Part shown: piece by piece, positions 1 to 8,231 of the stretch | Layout of the letters: every line of letters begins with the position of its first letter | Numbering within the stretch: position 1 is the first letter of the stretch | Program-made: the position numbers and the translations under genes | NCBI GenBank assembly: GCA_003105035.1 | Contig: PQAL01000011.1 | Coordinates: forward strand, 41,447 to 105,446 | DNA: 64,000 bases | Direction: 5' to 3' | Source of the DNA: Anaerolineales bacterium | Lineage (GTDB): Bacteria; Chloroflexota; Anaerolineae; Anaerolineales; UBA4823 | The notes under the pieces: generated by a model | Database searches by the model: none | What the model was told of the DNA's origin: nothing | The model's input: the letters and a program-made list of their open reading frames with translations, nothing else

Positions 1-277
1 AGTCATCCAGGTGGGGTGAAGTATACAACCCTACTTTATAGCCTGCTTCATTCAAAGCCGCAGCACACAAGATGCACACCGAACCTTTGCCCTTCGTACC
101 AGCCACATGGATGGTCGGATAGGTATTCTGTGGATTTCCCAGCGAGGCGACCAATTCCTGCATGCGTTCCAGTTTGAATCGTTCAGGCGAGTAAGTAACA
201 GCCTTCTGCATGCTGAAATCGACAAAACTATATAAGTATTCCAGTGCATCCTTGTAGGCTTCTTCGTCGTTTGTCAT
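1..277 (-). CDS. folC: Folylpolyglutamate synthase / dihydrofolate synthase, N-terminal part (runs off window)
   Basis: Only the first 92 codons are inside the window; the gene continues beyond the left edge. The enzyme adds glutamate to folates (and in bifunctional forms makes dihydrofolate) using ATP in the cytosol. Seen: the family P-loop HVAGTKGKGS at residues 57-66 and the GLYTSPHL motif at 83-90, both at the expected distance from the N terminus. The ATG at 277 is the only start that keeps the N-terminal helix before the P-loop. A TACAAT box lies 9 nt before this ATG, so the leader should be very short. Divergent from the DUF218 gene. The family is certain; bifunctionality cannot be judged from this fragment. 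Confidence 0.93.
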   Translation of the reverse strand, partial: MTNDEEAYKDALEYLYSFVDFSMQKAVTYSPERFKLERMQELVASLGNPQNTYPTIHVAGTKGKGSVCILCAAALNEAGYKVGLYTSPHLDD

Positions 278-376
278 AGTCCAGGGATTGTAACCCCTTG
301 GGTGCCTAACGGGAAGAGGATACCAACGTGAATTTTACCAGCACGGTATGAAGATCGCCCCTAAATCTGTTCATGG

Positions 377-382
377 TAGAAT
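377..382 (+). promoter_or_regulatory. -10 box TAGAAT placed for a leaderless transcript
   Basis: TAGAAT ends 6 nt before the GTG start at 389, so the predicted transcription start falls on or next to the start codon. No Shine-Dalgarno sequence lies between. Five other genes in the window show the same arrangement. Confidence 0.55.
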
Positions 383-388
383 AGCCGG

Positions 389-1051
389 GTGCTAAGCAGA
401 GCGCTAAAGATCGTCCTCAGGTTCATAAAAGTCGTCGTGATGGTTGGAGCAGCTGCATTCCTTCTCCCCAGGCTGATCACAGCCCTTTATACGTTGCCAC
501 GCCGGTTCACCCCTCAAAATGTTCCACCTGCTTCAGTAGCCATCGTGTTCGGGGCTGGTTTGTGGCGGGATGGCACGCCTACGACAGTTCTCAGGGATCG
601 CATCAATACAGCTGCCCAGTTATATTCGTCAGGAAAAGTCCAAAAGATCTTGATGAGCGGTGATAACAGCTATATCGATTACAATGAACCGGGGGCCATG
701 CGGGAATATGCGCTCAAACTTGGTGTGCCGGAAGATGCCATCGTGCTGGATTATGCTGGGAGGCGCACTTATGATACCTGCTACCGGGCACGCCAGATCT
801 TCGGGATTGACGACGCCATCCTGGTTACCCAGGGATTTCACCTGCCGCGTGCCTTGTACACGTGCAATGCCCTTGGATTAAAAGCCTCCGGCGTGCCATC
901 CGACCAGCATGATTATCGGCTTTTCTCACGCCTGTACTGGAACCTGAGGGAGCTCCCCGCAACCTTGACTGCTATTCTCGATGTGCACGTATTCAAACCT
1001 GAACCGATCCTGGGACAGCCGGAACCGATCTTCCCGGCGACAGGTCAGTAA
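389..1051 (+). CDS. SanA/YdcF-like membrane-anchored DUF218 protein
   Basis: A 220-residue protein with one N-terminal membrane segment (about residues 12-32) followed by a DUF218 domain (about 48-195). The relatives SanA (vancomycin high-temperature exclusion) and YdcF are linked to the cell envelope, but their reaction is not firmly known. Seen: VFGAGLWRDGTPTTVLRDRI near the domain start, then SGDN, a polar TYDTCYRA stretch and a TQGFHLPRAL motif, typical of the family. The start is a GTG with no ribosome site but a TAGAAT box 6 nt upstream. The HD gene follows after 22 bp, so the two are probably co-transcribed. The envelope role is inferred from the family. Confidence 0.85.
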   Translation: MLSRALKIVLRFIKVVVMVGAAAFLLPRLITALYTLPRRFTPQNVPPASVAIVFGAGLWRDGTPTTVLRDRINTAAQLYSSGKVQKILMSGDNSYIDYNEPGAMREYALKLGVPEDAIVLDYAGRRTYDTCYRARQIFGIDDAILVTQGFHLPRALYTCNALGLKASGVPSDQHDYRLFSRLYWNLRELPATLTAILDVHVFKPEPILGQPEPIFPATGQ

Positions 1052-1073
1052 TAGATTATCAATTGGAGCCAGC

Positions 1074-1643
1074 ATGGAACGAACACAAGCCCTAAATATC
1101 GTGCATGAATATGTGAAAAATGAAAACCTGATCCGCCACATGCTGGCCGTGGAAGCTGCCATGCGCTTTTATGCTGCCAGGATGGGTGAAGACCAGGACT
1201 TGTGGGGTATTACGGGTATCCTGCACGATTTCGACTGGGAAATTCACCCCACACTCGAAGAACACCCGCTTGCAGGGGCACCGATCTTACGGGCGCGCGG
1301 CGTACCCGATGTGGTTGTACGTGCTGTTCTCAGTCATGCGGACCATTCTGGCATCCCACGTACTACTCCGATGGAAAAAGCGCTGTATGCCTGTGATGAG
1401 ATCACGGGCTTGATCACGGCAGTCGCCCTGGTACGGCCTTCTCGGTCACTTTACGATCTTGAAGCTGCCTCGGTAAAGAAGAAGTGGAAGGACCGCGCCT
1501 TTGCAGCCGGTGCTAACCGGGATGAAATTGCCAGATCTGCCGAAGAATTTGGCGTTGAGCTGTGGGAGCACGTGGGTAATGTGATTCTCGCCATGCGTAC
1601 AATCGCTCCTAAGTTGGGTCTGGAAGGCAATCTAACCGCCTAA
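1074..1643 (+). CDS. HD-domain phosphohydrolase
   Basis: A soluble 189-residue HD-superfamily protein, expected to be a metal-dependent phosphohydrolase on an unidentified nucleotide or phosphoester. Seen: the metal-binding pair in GILHDFDWEIHP (about residue 48 onward), upstream histidines in the NLIRHMLAVE segment, and a third histidine in the LSHADHSG stretch; the order H...HD...H fits the family. The ATG at 1074 is preferred because GGAG lies 6-7 nt upstream and the homology begins at MERTQAL; a longer open frame to 981 lacks support. It follows the DUF218 gene by 22 bp. Substrate unknown. Confidence 0.85.
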   Translation: MERTQALNIVHEYVKNENLIRHMLAVEAAMRFYAARMGEDQDLWGITGILHDFDWEIHPTLEEHPLAGAPILRARGVPDVVVRAVLSHADHSGIPRTTPMEKALYACDEITGLITAVALVRPSRSLYDLEAASVKKKWKDRAFAAGANRDEIARSAEEFGVELWEHVGNVILAMRTIAPKLGLEGNLTA

Positions 1644-1723
1644 GCAATCACTTGAAATAGAATAGTCAGGTCGGGTAGAGCACGAATATCAGTGTGCATT
1701 CCCGGCTTGATTAAGTGCTTCTC

Positions 1724-1748
1724 ATCCTATTGACAATGGCAATAGGAT
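1724..1748. promoter_or_regulatory. Candidate operator: perfect 9-bp inverted repeat with 7-bp centre
   Basis: ATCCTATTG (1724-1732) and CAATAGGAT (1740-1748) are exact reverse complements. The element covers the -35 box and most of the spacer of the promoter at 1730-1758, so a bound dimer would block RNA polymerase. A further ATCCTAT half-site lies at 1781-1787. Repeats resembling ACTATACGAAA occur at 1756, 1770 and 1783, spaced 13-14 bp. Confidence 0.6.
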
Positions 1749-1758
1749 CATGTATACT
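1730..1758 (+). promoter_or_regulatory. Strong sigma-70-type promoter TTGACA-17-TATACT
   Basis: TTGACA at 1730-1735, a 17-nt spacer and TATACT at 1753-1758. Transcription should start near 1765, giving a leader of about 45 nt to the ATG at 1810, which has a GAGGAG ribosome site. This is the best promoter match in the window and it is overlapped by a palindrome, so the gene looks tightly repressible. Confidence 0.8.
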
Positions 1759-1809
1759 ATACGAAATTGACTATGCGAAAATCCTATACGCAACCCAAGT
1801 GAGGAGATT

Positions 1810-2715
1810 ATGCCAACTGAAACCAAGCTCCCTGCCCACATCACTGCCCACACCTCGCTCGTCCCAGCCATCAATGCCTGGCGCATCTACCTGAACGACC
1901 AGGGCAAGAGCCCCCATACCGTCAAAGCTTTTATCGCCGATATGAACCTGCTGGCAGCTTACCTGCCTCCGGACCGCCCCCTGGGTGCCATTACCACCAA
2001 TGAGCTAAATAACTTCCTGGACTGGATGCAGAAACAACGCGGGGTCCCCTGCAGCCCCAAGACCCTTTCACGCCGGATTACTTCTATCAAGGCCTTCTTT
2101 CGCTGGCTGACCCATTATGGCGTGATTGTCGTTGACCCAGGTGAAAAGGTGCTGCAGCAGTCGGTGATCAGCCCCCTACCAAGCGTATTGACCGATGAGG
2201 AGCGAGATGTTGTGCTGTCTGTGGCTAATAAATACCGCCTGGCAGCCCACCCAGATGCACGTTACTTCACCCTATTAGAACTGCTGCTCGAAACCGGCAT
2301 CAAGAAAAGCGAATGCCTGGCGCTCAGCCCCAACCATATCGACCGGGAAGCGCCGGGTGGACCTTTCTTATTCGTCCGTTATGCCAGCCCTCAGCACCGT
2401 TATAAAGAACGCAAGATCGCCCTATCAACCGATTGGGTCGAAGCATATGACGAATACAAGGGGCAGTACCAGCATACCGATCGCATTTTTCCCTGGTCAC
2501 AACGCCGCCTGGAATATTTACTGGAAGATATCGGTGAGGAAGCAGGCATCTCCAAGCACTTGTCGTTCGAGATGTGCCGCTGGACGTGTGCGCTTAACGA
2601 CCTCAAGGCAGGCACCGAGGCAAACAAAGTACGTCAGAAGATGGGCCTCTCGAAAATCCAATGGAGAGAGGTGAGATCTAAATTGCAAAAGCTAGGTGCT
2701 GAGCTTCCTGACTAA
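1810..2715 (+). CDS. Tyrosine-recombinase (Xer/phage integrase) homologue lacking the catalytic residues
   Basis: A 301-residue protein with the two-domain build of XerC/XerD: SAM-like core-binding domain (about 15-105, with SPHTVKAFIADMNLL and TLSRRITSIKAFFRWL) and a catalytic-type domain (about 125-300). The catalytic set is broken: TGLR is TGIK (Arg to Lys165); HxLR is EMCR (His to Glu254, Arg257 kept); LGH is MGL (His to Leu280); and no tyrosine exists after residue 280, where the nucleophile should be. It probably binds DNA without cutting it. The GAGGAG-ATG start is clear. Its end overlaps tilS tail-to-tail by 24 bp. Flanks are housekeeping genes with no att-like repeats, so it does not look like part of a mobile element. 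Confidence 0.8.
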   Translation: MPTETKLPAHITAHTSLVPAINAWRIYLNDQGKSPHTVKAFIADMNLLAAYLPPDRPLGAITTNELNNFLDWMQKQRGVPCSPKTLSRRITSIKAFFRWLTHYGVIVVDPGEKVLQQSVISPLPSVLTDEERDVVLSVANKYRLAAHPDARYFTLLELLLETGIKKSECLALSPNHIDREAPGGPFLFVRYASPQHRYKERKIALSTDWVEAYDEYKGQYQHTDRIFPWSQRRLEYLLEDIGEEAGISKHLSFEMCRWTCALNDLKAGTEANKVRQKMGLSKIQWREVRSKLQKLGAELPD

Positions 2716-4125
2716 TATCAGGTGGGCGATTGAGGTGCTCTGCTTATCTATCGTTGCCAGTCCGCTCTGGCGGTATCCTGGTACCCATACGATTTTATCC
2801 CCACAACAAATCAGTGGCCAGTTCTTGCGCGCTCTCAGGGGCAATTTTTGATTGATCATCAGGTCAGAAATCTTGATCGAGTGACCATCCATACCGGCTG
2901 GATGGATGCGGTCACCACTCTCTCTGGACCGTAAAACCAGGGGTAATGAAATCTTATCCATATCGAACCAGGCTTGATAGCGATCGTTATTCCGCTTTTC
3001 TTGCTCGATAGCCTGCTTATTATCGGCTACCATCTCAGTCTCAAGGACCCAGCTATTTTTCAAAAGTGATCTCCCTGGGATGGGTATAGCGATTGTCTCA
3101 TCAGGTTTGAGCTGAGGGTAAGCTGAGATTGGTAGGTCATCGCCAGATGTCAGCCAAAATACATCGACGTCACGGATAAGCCTCATCCCATCCAGGAGGT
3201 CTACCTGACCGGAAGGTTTATTCTCCGCGATAAACTTACGCCCTCTCTCGATGCACTCAAAACCCACGTCCGTCAAGCCGGGGACAAATCCTTCGATCGC
3301 CCGGCGCAACAGATAACGCTGAACAGATGGCAGTTGGCGCTCGAAATTGGGGCGGTGAAAAGCCAGGTATCCCTGCTCATGGTTGAGCAGGCAGATAGTC
3401 CAGGCAATATCCACCTGCCTCTGGATGAGCTGATAATCATCGCTCAGGATCTGGCCAAGACGTAGCAGGTTCTGGCGTAGGCGAGGGGCATACTCTTCCA
3501 GCTGGGGAAGCAGGTCATATCGAACCCGGTTCCGATAGTAAGCAGTGTCCAGGTTGGTTTGATCGAAAGCAGGCTGGATCTGTTTTTCAGCCAGGTATTG
3601 CAGGATGTCTGACCGCCAGGTGAATAGCAAGGGACGCACCAGCGGAATATGCTCGCTCCATGAATTGGGCAGTGTGCAGGTTTGCATGCCGCGCAACCCC
3701 ACCAGGCCAGAACCGCGTAACAGGTGCATGAGAATTGTCTCAACCTGGTCATCTGCAGTATGGCCAACGAGTACTGCGCTGGCGCTGCGCTGCTGTGCTT
3801 GATCGAAGAGGTGCTGGTATCTCAGCCTGCGGGCAGCTTCCTCAATGGCAATCTTGTGCTTTTCCGCAAAACCGAGTACATCCACCTCCCACACCACGCA
3901 GTCAACCCCAATTTGTGCCGCAGCTTGCCTTACGTACTGTGCTTCTTCATCAGCTTCTGGCCGAAGCTTGTGGTTTATATGAACCACTACCAGGTTATAA
4001 CCGCACTCATATAAAACATTCAGCAGGAAAAGGCTATCGGGTCCTCCCGAAACACCCACAATGAGGAGTCCCTGCTCGTGGATTTTACAATCCTGTTGTA
4101 AAATATTAACAACCTGTTCGATCAT
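2692..4125 (-). CDS. tilS: tRNA(Ile)-lysidine synthetase
   Basis: TilS converts cytidine 34 of the tRNA-Ile CAU anticodon to lysidine with ATP and lysine, so the tRNA reads AUA. This 477-residue protein shows the PP-loop SGGPDS at residues 26-31, the GHTADDQVETILMHLLRGSG segment, the RNRVRYDLLP motif and a C-terminal TilS domain ending near an IHP-AGMDG/KISDL stretch. ATG at 4125 is chosen over an upstream in-frame start at 4191, because MIEQVVNIL is the normal family beginning and a TATAAT box (4141-4136) lies 10 nt before it. It is divergent from the receiver-ATPase gene and convergent with the recombinase-like gene. Confidence 0.95.
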   Translation of the reverse strand: MIEQVVNILQQDCKIHEQGLLIVGVSGGPDSLFLLNVLYECGYNLVVVHINHKLRPEADEEAQYVRQAAAQIGVDCVVWEVDVLGFAEKHKIAIEEAARRLRYQHLFDQAQQRSASAVLVGHTADDQVETILMHLLRGSGLVGLRGMQTCTLPNSWSEHIPLVRPLLFTWRSDILQYLAEKQIQPAFDQTNLDTAYYRNRVRYDLLPQLEEYAPRLRQNLLRLGQILSDDYQLIQRQVDIAWTICLLNHEQGYLAFHRPNFERQLPSVQRYLLRRAIEGFVPGLTDVGFECIERGRKFIAENKPSGQVDLLDGMRLIRDVDVFWLTSGDDLPISAYPQLKPDETIAIPIPGRSLLKNSWVLETEMVADNKQAIEQEKRNNDRYQAWFDMDKISLPLVLRSRESGDRIHPAGMDGHSIKISDLMINQKLPLRARKNWPLICCGDKIVWVPGYRQSGLATIDKQSTSIAHLILVRKLST

Positions 4126-4231
4126 AGCAAATAAAATTATAGCGTATAATGAATTATCGAGGAATTTTATAGATTTATCCTGTATGATCAAGTAACTTCA
4201 AAAAATTGGATAAAACCACGGAGTAGGATAC

Positions 4232-5398
4232 ATGGCTGAAAAAATCCTCGTCGTCGATGATGATCTGGATACTCTGAGATTGGTCGGTTTAATGCTGCAG
4301 CACCAGGGCTACGAGATTGTAGCTGCCAGCAATGGCCTTCAGGCAATCTCCCTGGCGCAATCAGAAAAACCTGAACTAATCCTGCTCGATATCATGATGC
4401 CTGAAATGGATGGGTATGAAGTGGCTCGTAAGCTGCGCCTCGATCCGGCCACCAATGCCATCCCCATCATCATGTTTACTGCCAAGACCCAGGTGGATGA
4501 CAAGGTGGCAGGGTTTGAAGCTGGTGCGGATGATTACCTGACCAAACCAACCCAACCCCGTGAGCTATTTGCCCACGTAAAAGCGGTGATTGCCCGTGGT
4601 AAGAAAACCTCCCTGCCAGTACCACCTCCATCAGCATCCAGGACGCGTGGTCATGTGATCGGCGTAGTGGGGGTAAAAGGCGGTTTAGGCATTTCCACCC
4701 TCGCTCTGAACCTGGGCATTTGCCTGCAAGATCGCAGTAAAAAGAATGTCATCATCGCCGAATACCGACCTGGACTGGGCTCGATGGGCCTGGATCTGGG
4801 TTTTCTCAATCCTCAAGGAATGACCAGGCTTTTACAGGTTTCCCCTGAAGAGATCAGCGAGACCGCCATCGATAACGAGATGTATTACCATAAATCAGGG
4901 GTGAGGTTGCTGTTAGCCTCCTATGTGCCTAGTGACGCAAAATTCCTGACTGCTGTACCCCATTTCGAGGCCATCACCAGGTTCTTGGCGTTCATGGCCT
5001 CCTATATCATTATTGACCTGGGAGCAGGCATCACCCCCATCAATGACCGCATCCTGACTTATTGTGACGAGATCATCGTAGTACTGGAACCCAACCCCAA
5101 TACGATCATCCGCACCTCTGGATTGGTAGATGAGCTGGCTAAGAAGGGTTTCAATGAAGACAGGATCAATACAGTGCTGTACAATCGTCAACGCACCGAA
5201 ATGCAGTACTCGCTGACCCAGGTGCAGGTGGAATACCAGCATCCCATCAGTGTGGTTTTCACGGCTGCACCAGAGCTAACTTACCAATCCGCCAGGGCGA
5301 ACCTCCCACTGGTGATGCAGCATCCCGACAATCTGACATCCCAGCAGTTCTTCAAACTTGCCGATAGTATTCTCAAACGTGTGCGAGATAAAGAATGA
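4232..5398 (+). CDS. Response-regulator receiver fused to CpaE/TadZ-type MinD-like ATPase
   Basis: A 388-residue fusion. Residues 1-120 form a CheY-like receiver with phospho-acceptor Asp53 (LLDIMMPE), acidic pocket VVDDD and Lys105. A Pro/Ser linker (about 128-139) leads to a ParA/MinD-family ATPase with deviant Walker A motif VKGGLGIST (Lys149) and a later IIDLGAG Walker B. This is the layout of CpaE/TadZ, which places Tad/Flp pilus machinery at the cell pole, but no tad genes are nearby. The start has GAGTAGGA upstream. Its last codons overlap the sirtuin start (ATGA), so the two are translationally coupled. Localisation is inferred; the fusion is certain. Confidence 0.88.
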   Translation: MAEKILVVDDDLDTLRLVGLMLQHQGYEIVAASNGLQAISLAQSEKPELILLDIMMPEMDGYEVARKLRLDPATNAIPIIMFTAKTQVDDKVAGFEAGADDYLTKPTQPRELFAHVKAVIARGKKTSLPVPPPSASRTRGHVIGVVGVKGGLGISTLALNLGICLQDRSKKNVIIAEYRPGLGSMGLDLGFLNPQGMTRLLQVSPEEISETAIDNEMYYHKSGVRLLLASYVPSDAKFLTAVPHFEAITRFLAFMASYIIIDLGAGITPINDRILTYCDEIIVVLEPNPNTIIRTSGLVDELAKKGFNEDRINTVLYNRQRTEMQYSLTQVQVEYQHPISVVFTAAPELTYQSARANLPLVMQHPDNLTSQQFFKLADSILKRVRDKE

Positions 5399-6195
5399 GT
5401 GAACCAGCTCTGGTAAACCTCGAAACGATCACTCTTGCCGCACAACTCATCACACAATCGCATAAAACCGTCACTCTGACTGGTGCGGGTATCTCGACCA
5501 GGTCTGGGATTCCTGATTTCCGCAGCCCAGGCACAGGTCTATGGCAGCGCGTTGAGCCGATGGAGGTCGCCTCCCTATCTGCTTTTCGGCACAACCCAGA
5601 GATGTTCTTCGAATGGTTTCACCCACTGGCGGTGATGATGTACGCTGCCAAGCCCAATCCTGCCCATATCGCCCTTGCCAAGCTTCAAGCAGCTGGGTAC
5701 ATGTCGGAGATTATCACCCAGAACATTGATGGTCTGCATAGTCGGGCAGGTGCAGAGAATGTGCTCGAAGTCCATGGATCGCTGAGGAGCATGTCGTGTA
5801 CGAATTGCTACCTCCAGGTACCTTCAGCTACCATCCTGGAAGATTACCTGATGAAGTGTACCATCCCTACCTGCCCTGATTGCGGGAGTATCTTGAAACC
5901 AGATGTCATCCTCTATGAAGAGCAGCTGCCGGTTAAAACATGGATCAAGGCAGAAGAAGCTTGTAAGCACTGCGAGTTATTGCTTGTGGCCGGCACATCA
6001 CTGGAAGTCATGCCATCAGCCAAATTACCGGTTCAAGCTCTGGAACACGGCTCAAAATTGATCATCATCAATAATGCCCCCACCTTCATGGATGTACGTG
6101 CTGACCTGGTCATCCGTGCCGATGTAGCGGAGATCTTGCCAAAAATCCAGGAAGAAGTATTAAACACAGGATTTATTCCCCAGGGGCGGATATAA
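5395..6195 (+). CDS. cobB: NAD-dependent protein deacylase, Sir2 family
   Basis: Sirtuins remove acyl groups from lysines using NAD, releasing nicotinamide and O-acyl-ADP-ribose. The 266-residue protein has the NAD pocket motif TGAGISTRSGIPDFR (29-43), TQNIDGLH (108-115), catalytic His127 (VHGS), a Cys4 zinc site (C135, C138, C160, C163) and the VAGTSLEVMPS motif. It starts inside the end of the receiver-ATPase gene (overlap of 4 bp), an unusual partner that may be a target or regulator. The residues that define desuccinylase versus deacetylase activity were not resolved, so the acyl preference is open. Confidence 0.93.
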   Translation: MSEPALVNLETITLAAQLITQSHKTVTLTGAGISTRSGIPDFRSPGTGLWQRVEPMEVASLSAFRHNPEMFFEWFHPLAVMMYAAKPNPAHIALAKLQAAGYMSEIITQNIDGLHSRAGAENVLEVHGSLRSMSCTNCYLQVPSATILEDYLMKCTIPTCPDCGSILKPDVILYEEQLPVKTWIKAEEACKHCELLLVAGTSLEVMPSAKLPVQALEHGSKLIIINNAPTFMDVRADLVIRADVAEILPKIQEEVLNTGFIPQGRI

Positions 6196-6227
6196 CGATT
6201 TTCTAACAAACAAGTTTTGGTTGGAAG

Positions 6228-6389
6228 ATGAGAATATCACCCCTGACTTTGATAGCTGACGGGCGAAGCCTGCTCCCCGCTAGCATTCTCCCGCCAGGCC
6301 AGCCATTGTGTTATTTCTTACCTGAATGCCTTGAAAAAATGTTGATCGAAGCCACCAAGCATTTAACTAATGGCAGGATCTTCATCTAG
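6228..6389 (+). CDS. Possible small protein of 53 residues (uncertain)
   Basis: An open frame from ATG 6228 to TAG 6389 fills the gap between the sirtuin gene and mutL, overlapping the mutL stop end-to-end by 8 bp. GGAAG sits just before the ATG, closer than ideal. The peptide has a hydrophobic start (MRISPLTLIADG), a proline-rich middle and a helical-looking end (CLEKMLIEATKHL). No family is recognised and there is no codon-use test behind this call. It could be chance. Confidence 0.25.
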   Translation: MRISPLTLIADGRSLLPASILPPGQPLCYFLPECLEKMLIEATKHLTNGRIFI

Positions 6390-8202
6390 CCCCTCTTCGC
6401 CCAAATTGGCGTTCAAGCAGGTCAACCGAAAGATGGATCATGGTTGGGCGACCATGCGGGCAGGTACGCGGCGACTGGCAAGCTTCAAGATCACCCAGCA
6501 GCCTGGTTTGTTCGTCAAGGGTGAGGGACTGACCGGCTTTGACGGCTGCCCGCTTACACACCCTGGCAATGATCCTGGCTTCCGATTCCGCCTGCAGTGG
6601 GGTTTCATCTTCTTCGAAATCTTCCACGATGACTGCCAAGGCAGCCCCAGGATCCATACCGGTCAATATGGCCGGGATGGCACGGACAAGATAGCTGCCC
6701 CTGCCGAAAAGTTCGACCTGAAAGCCAAGCTGGTTCAATGTGGGTAGCTCCGTTTCTATCAAACGGGCACTGGCAGGCGGTAGATCGACAGTTACCGGTT
6801 GCAGTAAAGTTTGGGAGGGTATTCGTGGAGTCCGTTTCTCCAACGAATCCTGTCTGGCCTCATGCCACATGGTCATGAAGCTCTCAAATAGCACGCGTTC
6901 ATGAGCGGCATGCTGGTCGATCAAGTACAAGCCATCCGGTCCCTCAGCCACCAGGTAAGTGGATGCAATCTGACCTACCAGACGAAGGAGGGGCATGCTT
7001 GCTCCGACCAGCCCAGGCTGCTTCGCGGGAGGTGGTATCGTTTGTCCAAGTCCAGGCGAAACAGACGATAAAGCATCTTCTTTCGTATCTGCCGAAAAGC
7101 CCCAAGCTGGATCAATCTGTCTGGCTGAGGCTCCGTTTGTGGAAGGTGGCATCCAGTGGATCGAACCGCCGAGTGAGGGAATTGGGGTGTGCGCCAGGAG
7201 CGCTCGCCTGACTGCCCTCTGGATTGCACGAAATATCCGATCGGCATCTTTAAATCGCACTTCAGCCTTGGTTGGATGAACATTGACATCCACCGTATCG
7301 GCTGGTAAATGCAGAAACAACATCGCCAATGGATAACGTCCAACCATCAGCAATGTGTGGTACGCCTGAACGAGAGCTGACCCCAGAGCCGGGTCATGGA
7401 CAGGACGTCCATTGACGAAGAATACGATTTCTCGCCTGTTGGAGCGCGTCAGGCTGATTGGACTGATAAAACCGTCGATCGAGGCTTCATCTTCCTCCGC
7501 TAAAACTTCCAGCATCTGTCGGGCAACTTCCACACCGTATAGCCCTGCCAGGATCTCACGCCGGTTGCCATTCCCGCTGGTCATTAACACCGGACGTTCG
7601 TCCTGGTACAGCTGGAACTTCACCTTAGGGTACGCCATAGCATAACGTGTAACCAGCTCATCAATATGACGCCGTTCTGTGCTTGGGTGCTTCAGGAACT
7701 TCAAACGCGCTGGGACGTTGAAAAATAGGTTTTCCACCGTGACCAGCGTCCCAGCTGGTATCCCCACCTGTTTTAGTTCACCAGCTACGCCAGCTTCGAC
7801 AAGCAAACGGCATCCCATTTCCGCGCCACTGGAACGGGAACTTATGGTCAGGTGCGAGACGGAACCAATCGATGCCAGGGCTTCACCTCTGAAACCCAGG
7901 GTCTCAATCCTGAACAGGTCATCTGCAGAGCTGAGCTTGCTGGTGGCATGCCTCTCCACCGATAATAGCAGCTCATCAGCTGAGATACCACAGCCATTAT
8001 CAGCAACTTGCACCAGGCGCGTACCAGCTTCCCTGACATGGATAGTGATCTGGTTGGCACCCGCATCCAGGGAATTTTCGATTAGCTCTTTTACCACGGA
8101 GGCAGGTCTTTCGACTACCTCTCCAGCCGCGATCTGGGAGGCAATTTCTGGGGGCAAGAGGTGAATGGGCACCCGGATATTATATATCAAAGGCTTATCC
8201 AT
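6382..8202 (-). CDS. mutL: DNA mismatch repair protein MutL with intact endonuclease motif
   Basis: MutL couples mismatch recognition by MutS to strand removal. This 606-residue protein has the GHKL ATPase domain (ENSLDAGA 42-49, DNGCGIS 68-74, TLGFRGEAL 101-109), a transducer domain with VNVHPTKAEVRF, a linker (about 340-400) and a C-terminal dimer domain. The metal-dependent endonuclease motif DQHA(x)2E(x)4E is complete at 429-440, with supporting ARVCKRAAVKAG and CPHGRP (581-586) motifs. It should therefore nick DNA itself, as in bacteria without MutH. Only 29 bp separate its start from the divergent HAD gene, so the two promoters must overlap. mutS is not in the window. Confidence 0.96.
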   Translation of the reverse strand: MDKPLIYNIRVPIHLLPPEIASQIAAGEVVERPASVVKELIENSLDAGANQITIHVREAGTRLVQVADNGCGISADELLLSVERHATSKLSSADDLFRIETLGFRGEALASIGSVSHLTISSRSSGAEMGCRLLVEAGVAGELKQVGIPAGTLVTVENLFFNVPARLKFLKHPSTERRHIDELVTRYAMAYPKVKFQLYQDERPVLMTSGNGNRREILAGLYGVEVARQMLEVLAEEDEASIDGFISPISLTRSNRREIVFFVNGRPVHDPALGSALVQAYHTLLMVGRYPLAMLFLHLPADTVDVNVHPTKAEVRFKDADRIFRAIQRAVRRALLAHTPIPSLGGSIHWMPPSTNGASARQIDPAWGFSADTKEDALSSVSPGLGQTIPPPAKQPGLVGASMPLLRLVGQIASTYLVAEGPDGLYLIDQHAAHERVLFESFMTMWHEARQDSLEKRTPRIPSQTLLQPVTVDLPPASARLIETELPTLNQLGFQVELFGRGSYLVRAIPAILTGMDPGAALAVIVEDFEEDETPLQAESEARIIARVCKRAAVKAGQSLTLDEQTRLLGDLEACQSPRTCPHGRPTMIHLSVDLLERQFGRRGAR

Positions 8203-8218
8203 TTATTCCAATATCCCG

Positions 8219-8224
8219 TATAAT
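8219..8224 (+). promoter_or_regulatory. -10 box TATAAT placed for a leaderless transcript
   Basis: A consensus TATAAT ends 7 nt before the GTG start of the HAD gene at 8232. The spacer is C-rich (AACCCCC) and has no ribosome-binding sequence, so transcription should begin at the start codon. Confidence 0.65.
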
Positions 8225-8231
8225 AACCCCC

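Noticed and set aside
1724..2715. An integrated mobile element carrying an integrase
   Set aside because: The recombinase-like gene has lost its nucleophile and is flanked by core genes (HD hydrolase, tilS); no att-type direct repeats or cargo are visible.
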